Shown: positions 1-6,376 of the stretch, piece by piece
Position numbering within the stretch: the first letter of the stretch is position 1
Layout: every line of letters starts with the position of its first letter
Source: Campylobacteraceae bacterium
Lineage (GTDB): Bacteria > Campylobacterota > Campylobacteria > Campylobacterales > Sulfurovaceae
NCBI GenBank assembly: GCA_027063325.1
Contig: JAMOSA010000019.1
Span: forward strand, 1 to 19,647
Length of the DNA stretch: 19,647 bases
Direction of reading: 5' to 3'
Made by a program: the position numbers and the translations under genes
Notes under the pieces: model-generated
The model's input: the letters and a program-made list of their open reading frames with translations, nothing else
What the model was told of the DNA's origin: nothing
Database searches by the model: none

Positions 1-2
1 CC

Positions 3-152
3 CAAAATGGTCTTTTCATAAAACGAATCAGAAGAAGAGTAGATGGAATGGTAGAGTTAATATCAGACAATCAATTATACTCTCCAGAGATTTTGCTGCC
101 TCAAGAGGTATCTATAGTGGGTAAAGTTGTTGGGGTAATTGACAGATTGTAA
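3..152 (+). CDS. S24/LexA-like peptidase-regulator, C-terminal part (partial)
   Basis: Forty-nine codons and a TAA stop, open to the left edge. The peptide has the shape of the last part of an S24 (LexA/phage repressor) domain: an IKRI segment, where the Lys matches the catalytic Lys of the Ser-Lys dyad in LexA (VKRL), then a VELISDNQLYSP stretch resembling the LexA strand after that Lys, and a closing GKVVGVIDRL strand. In this family the domain either cleaves itself or serves only for dimerisation. The N-terminal DNA-binding part and the catalytic Ser lie outside the window, so the role (phage-type repressor or SOS-like regulator) cannot be decided. Confidence 0.6.
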   Translation, partial: QNGLFIKRIRRRVDGMVELISDNQLYSPEILLPQEVSIVGKVVGVIDRL

Positions 153-167
153 TAGTTTTATACTGTT

Positions 168-197
168 GAGGTGTGTAAAGTCTCACCTCTTTTATTT
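168..197 (+). terminator. Rho-independent terminator after the S24-like gene
   Basis: A 6-bp GC-rich stem (GAGGTG at 168-173 pairing with CACCTC at 184-189) with a 10-nt loop is followed directly by a T-rich run (TTTTATTT). It lies 16 nt after the stop codon and separates that gene from the cupin operon. Confidence 0.7.
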
Positions 198-253
198 AAA
201 TACTCAAAATACTACTTTAGTCAAACTTTATATATTCAAAAATTCTTTTTAGA

Positions 254-259
254 TACAAT
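254..259 (+). promoter_or_regulatory. Possible -10 box for the cupin operon
   Basis: TACAAT sits 42 nt before the cupin start codon behind a T-rich tract. Campylobacterota sigma-70 promoters usually have a good -10 and a poorly conserved -35, so no -35 box is claimed. The call rests on one hexamer and its position. Confidence 0.3.
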
Positions 260-295
260 CACTTTATAGTAACAAATTCTATAAAGGTATTTATA

Positions 296-622
296 ATGGA
301 TAAGATATTGGGTAAAAATATATATGATAGAGAGATTCCTAAAAATGGTGAACTCTTTTATAAACTCTTTGGTAGTAAAGATGGGTGTGAAATAGTACAA
401 ATCAGTAGTTCTGATACCCCAGATAGTGAAGTATATATACAACAAGAGGATGAGTGGGTAGTACTGTTACAAGGCAGTGCAAAACTATTGATAGATGACA
501 ATGAGATAGAGTTACATAAAGGAGATACTCTTTATATCCCTGCTAAAACACCTCACAAAGTACTATCTACTACAAAAGGTGCTTTATGGTTGGCTGTACA
601 TATGCACAAAGGTATAAAATGA
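296..622 (+). CDS. Small cupin-domain protein
   Basis: A 108-residue single-domain cupin. The core runs from about residue 45 to 103: a strand ending YIQQEDEWVVLLQGSAKL, the turn HKGDTLYIPAKTPHKV, and a closing WLAVHMH. It fits the small cupin subgroup whose first motif reads YDQ..EWV..L.G.A rather than the metal-binding HxH, so the usual first two His ligands are absent and a classical bound metal is doubtful. No signal peptide, so it should be cytoplasmic. The ATG has AAAGG 8 nt upstream. The stop overlaps the next start as ATGA, so this gene and the solute-binding protein are probably translationally coupled. Cupins of this type have no assigned reaction; a ligand-binding role is only a guess. 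Confidence 0.85.
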   Translation: MDKILGKNIYDREIPKNGELFYKLFGSKDGCEIVQISSSDTPDSEVYIQQEDEWVVLLQGSAKLLIDDNEIELHKGDTLYIPAKTPHKVLSTTKGALWLAVHMHKGIK

Positions 623-2127
623 TTAGATTTATATCTATATTTATAATTATGCTATCTACACTCTGGGGTATAGATTTTCACCGCTCTATGAGTGCATCTC
701 CTACTAGAATAAATCCCCTTCTTGCTACTGATTCAGCATCTAGCTCCATAGCTGGTTGGATATTTAATGGACTTTTGAAATTTGACAAAGAGGGAAATAT
801 TACAACCGATTTGGCAAAAAGCTACTATTTTGAAGATAACAGTACTTTGATATTTAAACTAAAAAAGGGTATAAAGTGGCATGATGGAGTAGAATTTAGT
901 GCAGATGATGTTCTGTTTACATACAATTGGCTAATGGATAAAAAGGTGGTAACTCCATACAAGAGTGACTTCAAGTATGTAAAATCTGTAAAAAAACTGG
1001 ATAGATACAGCATAGAGATAAAGTATTCCCAACCATACTTCAAAGCTCTGTCAATATGGATGATGGGATTGATTCCAAAGCATCTTTGGGAGAAAGAGAG
1101 TGAACCTATGAGAAGCAGACTAAATAAGCTTCCAGTAGGTACAGGACCATACAAAATGAAAAAACCTTTTAGTATAAATGAGAGAATCATACTCTATGCA
1201 AACAAAGATTATTTTGAACACAAACCATATATAGACAGACAGATATTTCACTATATTGGTGATCCCTCTACCGAATTTATGATGTTAAAATCGGGTAAGC
1301 TTGATATTGGCTCACTATCTCCTTTGCAGGTTCAAAAACAACTCTCCTTGCAATTTAGACAAAAGTTTGCCATATATGAACAACCATCACAGGGATATAC
1401 ATACCTGGGATTTAACCTAAAGAGAAAAATATTTGCCAATAGGGAGTTAAGGTATGCTCTATCTTTGGCAATAGATAAAGATGAAATCATAAAACTACTC
1501 TTTTTTGGACATGGAAAAGCCTGTTATGGTCCATTTATGCCAGGCAGCAGTGTATATCCCAAGGATTTCAAACCAACTCCATACAATCCAAAAAGGGCAA
1601 AAGAGATTCTCAAAAAGCTTGGATATACCAATAAACATCCGCTTGAGTTTACACTAATTACCAATACAGGCAATGATATACGCACAGCAACCGCAGAGAT
1701 TATTCAACAACAACTTTTAAGAATTGGTGTAAAGATGCATATTAGAACTATGGAGTGGCAAGCATTTTTAAATACAGTTGTATTTCCGGCAAATTTTGAT
1801 GCTGTACTTTTGGGATGGAGTTTGTCTTTGATACCAGATGCTTACTCTATTTGGCACAGTGAGGGTATCAAAAAGGGAGGATTCAACTTCATAGGATACA
1901 AAAACAGTGAGGTTGACAGACTCATAAAAATAGCTCAATCTACCATAGATCCAATCGAGTTTGCAAAAATTTATCAAAAAATATTTAAATTGATTGTAAA
2001 TGACCACCCTTATATATTTTTGTATATACCAAATGCAATTACAGCAGTAAACAAAAAGATACAAGGGATAGAACCCTCTATTATAGGAGTAGAACATAAT
2101 TTTATAGATTGGAAAATTAAGCCATAA
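619..2127 (+). CDS. Exported ABC-type solute-binding protein, family 5 (peptide/nickel type)
   Basis: About 502 residues. The start is placed at the ATG overlapping the cupin stop (ATGA), which gives a hydrophobic N-terminal signal at residues 1-17. An in-frame ATG 33 nt further upstream lies inside the cupin gene and would bury that signal. The body is a full family-5 periplasmic binding protein (DppA/OppA/NikA group): an early INPLLATDSASSSIAGWIFNG segment, the hallmark WHDGVEFSADDVLFTY, then VGTGPYKM, RYALSLAIDK and a C-terminal WKIKP. No Cys follows the signal, so it is not an obvious lipoprotein. No permease or ATPase gene is next to it, so it either works with a transporter encoded elsewhere or acts as a stand-alone binder. 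The ligand cannot be read from sequence. The next gene starts 9 nt downstream. Confidence 0.85.
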   Translation: MIRFISIFIIMLSTLWGIDFHRSMSASPTRINPLLATDSASSSIAGWIFNGLLKFDKEGNITTDLAKSYYFEDNSTLIFKLKKGIKWHDGVEFSADDVLFTYNWLMDKKVVTPYKSDFKYVKSVKKLDRYSIEIKYSQPYFKALSIWMMGLIPKHLWEKESEPMRSRLNKLPVGTGPYKMKKPFSINERIILYANKDYFEHKPYIDRQIFHYIGDPSTEFMMLKSGKLDIGSLSPLQVQKQLSLQFRQKFAIYEQPSQGYTYLGFNLKRKIFANRELRYALSLAIDKDEIIKLLFFGHGKACYGPFMPGSSVYPKDFKPTPYNPKRAKEILKKLGYTNKHPLEFTLITNTGNDIRTATAEIIQQQLLRIGVKMHIRTMEWQAFLNTVVFPANFDAVLLGWSLSLIPDAYSIWHSEGIKKGGFNFIGYKNSEVDRLIKIAQSTIDPIEFAKIYQKIFKLIVNDHPYIFLYIPNAITAVNKKIQGIEPSIIGVEHNFIDWKIKP

Positions 2128-2136
2128 GGAAGTATA

Positions 2137-3585
2137 TTGAGTAGAGTAAACAGTAAATATTATATCTTGATGCTTTTTATCTATATAGGGAGTCGTATAT
2201 ACTTTAAAGAGGTTGATTTTTTGACCAGTTTGGTATATTCTGGTTGGCAGATATTGGATATAAAATGGCTTGAGAGTGATCTTTTGAAATCACTATACTA
2301 TCTACACAGCCAACCACCATTTTATAATCTACTCATAGGTATAATAGTTAAAATTTCTCCTCAACATTACCTTGTTATTATCTCTATACTCTATTTGATT
2401 CTAAGCTACTTTATATATATAATGATCTTTTATATATTAAATTTTTTCAATATACCAAAACCACTCTCTTTTGTATTTGCAACTATATATATACTCTCTC
2501 CAGAAGCTATTTTGTATGAACATTGGATATTTTATACATGGTTTAATACATTTTTGATACTTTTGAGTCTCTTTTTGCTTATAAGGTATCAAGAGTCAAA
2601 TAGTGATATATATCTGTTGCTCTTTTTTATAGATATTACAATACTGATGCTTACTCGCTCTATGTTTCATCTGATATTTCTATTTGGGATAGTAGCAATA
2701 TTGATACTATTTAATAGAGTAAAATGGAAAAGAGTTTTAATACTCTCTTTGATACCAGCTTCAATTGTAGCTACTTTGTATATGAAAAACTATATACTGT
2801 TTGGATTTTTTGGCAATAGTAGCTGGATGGGTATGAATCTCTCCAAAGTAGTAAAATATGCTTTGATAGATTCAGATATAAAGACTCTTTTATCTATGCC
2901 ATATAAAAAGAAGCAAGAAAAAATAGATGCCAAAATGGATAAATTATGCAAAGAGCATAAACTGTCTTTGGCAATGTGCAAGGGTGAATTTTTGCCTCTT
3001 GGGTTGTATGACAAAGAGTACCAAAAAGATCTTCCTGCACAATACAAAGGTATTGCCGTATTGCAAAATAAATTTAAAAGTACCAACAATACAAACTTTA
3101 ACCACTATAACTATATAAAAATATCCAAAGATATGCAAAAAGATTCTGTTAAGCTGATACTAAATCATCCTATGAGTTATATAAATGCTGTCTTGACATC
3201 TCTAAAAAACTATATAAAGCCATCATGGGATTACTATTTTTTGCAAAGCAACTATATCAAAATAGCAAATCTTATATCTGTATATGAACTATTTTATATA
3301 GGTGGAGTTATAAAAAAATATGGATTACTAAGTACAGCCATTGTTGCTCTAATGAGTATTTTTATACTCTTATATACCATATATCTCATATATACAGATA
3401 AAAATAGAGCTATAACAGCTGTATATATGGTATATATAATATATTTTGTGATGATTATATCTATTATGTTTGAGATAGGAGAATTACATAGAATGAGAGT
3501 AATGAGTAATCCGCTACTCTTTATTTTGGGATGTGCAACCATCTTTGAATCTATACGATATATTGCAAAGATGGTTACAAGGTAG
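2137..3585 (+). CDS. Polytopic membrane protein, GT-C glycosyltransferase-like
   Basis: A 482-residue very hydrophobic protein with roughly ten membrane helices. The TTG start has AAGGA at 2126-2130 (overlapping the upstream stop region) at good spacing; no ATG sits better. After the first helix comes a hydrophilic loop with acidic residues (KEVDF) and then SQPPFYNLL, similar to the HPP.Y.LL element of GT-C (PMT/ArnT-like) transferases that use lipid-phosphate sugars. A hydrophilic insert of about 90 residues lies between helices at residues 240-345. It shares an operon with the cupin and solute-binding genes. Substrate and activity are unknown; an uncharacterised membrane protein is the safe call. 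It ends 15 bp from the convergent amidotransferase gene, with no terminator visible between them. Confidence 0.7.
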   Translation: MSRVNSKYYILMLFIYIGSRIYFKEVDFLTSLVYSGWQILDIKWLESDLLKSLYYLHSQPPFYNLLIGIIVKISPQHYLVIISILYLILSYFIYIMIFYILNFFNIPKPLSFVFATIYILSPEAILYEHWIFYTWFNTFLILLSLFLLIRYQESNSDIYLLLFFIDITILMLTRSMFHLIFLFGIVAILILFNRVKWKRVLILSLIPASIVATLYMKNYILFGFFGNSSWMGMNLSKVVKYALIDSDIKTLLSMPYKKKQEKIDAKMDKLCKEHKLSLAMCKGEFLPLGLYDKEYQKDLPAQYKGIAVLQNKFKSTNNTNFNHYNYIKISKDMQKDSVKLILNHPMSYINAVLTSLKNYIKPSWDYYFLQSNYIKIANLISVYELFYIGGVIKKYGLLSTAIVALMSIFILLYTIYLIYTDKNRAITAVYMVYIIYFVMIISIMFEIGELHRMRVMSNPLLFILGCATIFESIRYIAKMVTR

Positions 3586-3600
3586 TCCAAGTTGTATATG

Positions 3601-4908
3601 CTATTTTGCTACTATCATAATATTTCGTATCTGCAAATCATCCAAATCATATCTATGATCTGGATTACTTACCTCACTGCTACAAATTGTTAGAGTATTT
3701 CGACCTTTTTGTATATATCTGTCTGGCAATCTTATTATCTCCTCATCTTCCCAAAAGTTTGGTCTTCTGCCTCTTGCTTTGTACTGTCTTGGTATTGGAG
3801 CTATACCATATCCGTTTAATGAGAGTTTTGTTGACTCTACACCAAACTTGTCAAGTATCAAAAAGTAGCTTTTGTGGTAGTCATGATTGATAAATGATGC
3901 CCTGTAGCATCTCCCATACAACCTACGCCATCTTCTACCTCTAAACTCTTCATCTCCCAAGTGATATGTAGCTGGATCATAATAGAGCCTTTTTGGCTTT
4001 TGTGAATAGTCACTGTTGTAACTTGGTGTATCATATTCAAGTTGATACTCATCTTTGTTACTGTATCTTGTTTGATTTAATCTCTTTTTACAGGCATCAG
4101 TTAAAAACTTTCTCATTATGGCTCTTTTTACACCTATTTGGGACCTTTCAGGATGAAACTGTACACCAATGGCAGGACGATTATCAAACTCTATTATCTC
4201 TGCTATCTCTCCTTGGTTTGAAGTAGCAGATATTTTTACATCACTGTATCTGGATTTATGGGTATTGTAATAATCCAAATCTATAGCCTGATGGTGATTC
4301 TTGTAACCATAAAAGTATCTGTTACCTATATAATCAATGAGGCTGGAGTCTCTTTTGATATATATTTTATCCTCTGTTTTTCTTCTTGGAGGTATATTCA
4401 AATCTCTTTTTATATCTACATAAAGAGGTATGTTTTTGACAGAAGCCAACATTTGCATACCATAGCAGATACCAAGGACTGGCATATCTTTGAATGAGTC
4501 ATCATTGAAGTAGTGCTTAAAGAGTTTATACTCATAACTATCTCTTTTTCTACCCTCATAATTGGTTTTGCCATATCTGAGAAACTCTCTTTTGATACTG
4601 TTAGCTTTTTGTGGAGGGAGTGTTTTGGTATAGTATCTGGGAGCTATATCATGACCCCCTGGAGAGATTATTCCATCTATTCTATTTGGAAGATTTGCAA
4701 AATCCCTGTCACTGCTATAGTTTAGTGTATATATATCTATATTGTAACCCAACTCTTGGGCTGTTTCATAAAGGGCATTTATATATGTCTTTGCACACTT
4801 CTTGGTACAGGCTATATGCAGTACTTCACCTCTTGGCAATTGACACTCTTTGGCAAATATATTTGTAAAAAAGAGCAAAATAGATATAAGTATCACCTTT
4901 TTCACCAT
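3601..4908 (-). CDS. Exported class I glutamine amidotransferase-like (C26) protein with C-terminal beta-sandwich-like domain
   Basis: 435 residues starting with a signal peptide (about 1-19, ending NIFAK). Residues 25-275 are a class I amidotransferase/gamma-glutamyl hydrolase domain (PuuD-like, peptidase C26): PGGHDIAPRYY at 83-93, the nucleophile elbow GICYGMQM with Cys148, and GVQFHPERS carrying His252 and Glu254, so the triad looks complete. The family is usually near 250 residues; here about 150 follow. After a Tyr/Ser-rich linker, residues 305-435 include LSLNGYGIAPIP and IQKGRNTLTICS, a pattern seen in jelly-roll sugar-binding domains (a loop bearing NG, then GKNTL). The predicted export makes a periplasmic hydrolase of gamma-glutamyl or amide bonds more likely than a biosynthetic subunit. 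AAAGGAG lies 2 nt before the ATG and 5 nt before the next codon, GTG, so translation may begin at either. Confidence 0.75.
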   Translation of the reverse strand: MVKKVILISILLFFTNIFAKECQLPRGEVLHIACTKKCAKTYINALYETAQELGYNIDIYTLNYSSDRDFANLPNRIDGIISPGGHDIAPRYYTKTLPPQKANSIKREFLRYGKTNYEGRKRDSYEYKLFKHYFNDDSFKDMPVLGICYGMQMLASVKNIPLYVDIKRDLNIPPRRKTEDKIYIKRDSSLIDYIGNRYFYGYKNHHQAIDLDYYNTHKSRYSDVKISATSNQGEIAEIIEFDNRPAIGVQFHPERSQIGVKRAIMRKFLTDACKKRLNQTRYSNKDEYQLEYDTPSYNSDYSQKPKRLYYDPATYHLGDEEFRGRRWRRLYGRCYRASFINHDYHKSYFLILDKFGVESTKLSLNGYGIAPIPRQYKARGRRPNFWEDEEIIRLPDRYIQKGRNTLTICSSEVSNPDHRYDLDDLQIRNIMIVAK

Positions 4909-5036
4909 ATCTCCTTTCTTTTTGGCTTATATGAATATATTATCTATTTTAACTTTTCAATAACTGATATTATGCAATATTCAAAATTGAAGATTTTTAA
5001 AGTGTGTAAGGTCAATTGTTATAGATACCCAAACTA

Positions 5037-5056
5037 TCAAGGCTAAATTGCCTTGA
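5037..5056 (-). terminator. Hairpin after the pentaheme cytochrome gene
   Basis: A perfect 7-bp stem (TCAAGGC with GCCTTGA) around a 6-nt AT loop begins 6 nt past the cytochrome stop codon. On the - strand it is followed by ATAGTTTGGG, a weak U tract, so it may be an inefficient terminator or a 3'-end stabiliser that lets some transcription through to the amidotransferase gene. Confidence 0.4.
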
Positions 5057-5062
5057 AGTTGT

Positions 5063-6217
5063 TTAGAAGTTGTACTCTTTTTTGATGAGTGTATGAAAAG
5101 TGGTAGCATCTTTTGAATTAATCCCCAACTTTGAAGCAAATTTTGGTGCAACCTTGTAGTAACCAAATTCCAAAATAACCTTTTGTGGTGATTTTATAGT
5201 GTAATTTGTATCTATTACTCTATTTTCAAACGCCTTTAGAGTTGTATCTTTTAGTATCTCTGTTGCAAGCCATGCAGGAGCCGCTTTGCCATCTTTTCCC
5301 AAAACTGTTGAGAAATCAAAAGGCTTTAGTTTAGTACTTTTATCTTTGCTTTGAATGGTTATATGCAATTGAGCCAATCTCAGTGGTTGTGCAAACAATT
5401 TATGATTTGCAAGATTTTTGACTGTAATTTGCAATTTGCCATCTACTTTTTTTGCATCTATCTTTATATATTTAGCAAGTGCTTTGGGATTATTATGCAC
5501 TCCCAAAAAGCCATGATAAGCGTGTGTTTTACTTTTGATTATGGTATTAAATGATCCTTGCACCTGAGGCATATGACACGTTATACAATTCTCTTTTGAC
5601 TCTTTTGAACTCTTTAGATCTATTGTACATATTGTAGTACCTTTACTGTTTTGTTTATGATCATGACATCCCAGACACATTTTGCCTGAATTAAAAGTTT
5701 TGTTTGAGTAATCTATAGTATGAAATGGAGATCCTGTAACCTTGCGTGATAGACCAAAGAAGCTTGTTGTCTCATGAAATTTTATAACTTCATTCTCATT
5801 TTTACCCTTCTTTAGAGCAAAGTAGTATTTTGGCTTTTGGGAGATTATATTACTGTTTGATACTTTACCCTCTTTTATACCCTTTATGCGGTGGCAGTAT
5901 GTACACCCAATAGGCTCTTTTTGCTCAATTTCATTATCCTGTGGCATACCTTTACCATCTTTTAGCAAACTGTTTACAAGTTTTGTATCTGAGGGAGTAT
6001 GGCACTTTGCACACTTGTATTTACCATCTTTTTTCATAGGGTGGTGTTCCCATACACTTTTGTGAATATCATCACTGTATATAGATGATTTGGAGTGCAT
6101 AGAGTCTCTATATTCATTATATATTGTAGGGTGACACTTTCTACACACATCAGAGCTTATAAAATTGGCTCCATAGAGTGATGTTGCCAACAAAAACATA
6201 GTTAGAGTACGATACAT
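5063..6217 (-). CDS. Exported pentaheme c-type cytochrome (cytochrome c554-like)
   Basis: 384 residues from the ATG at 6217, which has AAAAAGGA at ideal spacing and opens directly on a signal peptide (MYRTLTMFLLATSLYGA). An in-frame ATG 27 nt upstream lacks a good site and adds a charged leader. Five CxxCH haem motifs lie at residues 25-29, 69-73, 105-109, 181-185 and 211-215. The first, in SSDVCRKCHP, resembles the cytochrome c554 fold group. Residues 245-384 carry no haem and form a beta-rich domain with an ITVKNLANHKL segment like the N..GH.LP strand in other multihaem cytochromes. Extra His residues at 51, 58, 59, 148 and 166 could be distal ligands. It should be a periplasmic electron carrier or a small-molecule reductase/oxidase; the substrate is not evident. 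It is divergent from the L,D-transpeptidase gene. Confidence 0.85.
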   Translation of the reverse strand: MYRTLTMFLLATSLYGANFISSDVCRKCHPTIYNEYRDSMHSKSSIYSDDIHKSVWEHHPMKKDGKYKCAKCHTPSDTKLVNSLLKDGKGMPQDNEIEQKEPIGCTYCHRIKGIKEGKVSNSNIISQKPKYYFALKKGKNENEVIKFHETTSFFGLSRKVTGSPFHTIDYSNKTFNSGKMCLGCHDHKQNSKGTTICTIDLKSSKESKENCITCHMPQVQGSFNTIIKSKTHAYHGFLGVHNNPKALAKYIKIDAKKVDGKLQITVKNLANHKLFAQPLRLAQLHITIQSKDKSTKLKPFDFSTVLGKDGKAAPAWLATEILKDTTLKAFENRVIDTNYTIKSPQKVILEFGYYKVAPKFASKLGINSKDATTFHTLIKKEYNF

Positions 6218-6273
6218 CAATATATCCTTTTTGGGTCGTATCATACCCCAACTATTGTTGAAGCTGTATGAGC

Positions 6274-6305
6274 AATATCAATTAATTTTGTTACTAATTG
6301 TTATT
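6274..6305. promoter_or_regulatory. Inverted repeat between divergent cytochrome and L,D-transpeptidase genes
   Basis: Two 11-bp arms (AATATCAATTA at 6274-6284; TAATTGTTATT at 6295-6305) match as an inverted repeat at 10 of 11 positions, separated by 10 bp. The layout suits a dimeric regulator binding one face of the helix. It lies just upstream of a possible -10 (TATACT, 6316-6321) for the + strand gene. Confidence 0.35.
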
Positions 6306-6315
6306 CAATGTTGGT

Positions 6316-6321
6316 TATACT
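6316..6321 (+). promoter_or_regulatory. Possible -10 box for the L,D-transpeptidase gene
   Basis: TATACT lies 56 nt upstream of the start codon. The inverted repeat at 6274-6305 would cover its -35 zone, which would make the repeat a candidate operator. This is one hexamer in AT-rich DNA, so the call is tentative. Confidence 0.3.
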
Positions 6322-6376
6322 TCCTGCAACTCATTTATTTCAGACATACCCAAATATTACACCATAAAGAGACAAA

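Noticed and set aside
586..618. Upstream in-frame ATG for the solute-binding protein
   Set aside because: It lies within the cupin gene and would add 11 residues before the signal peptide; the ATGA-overlap start at 619 fits better.
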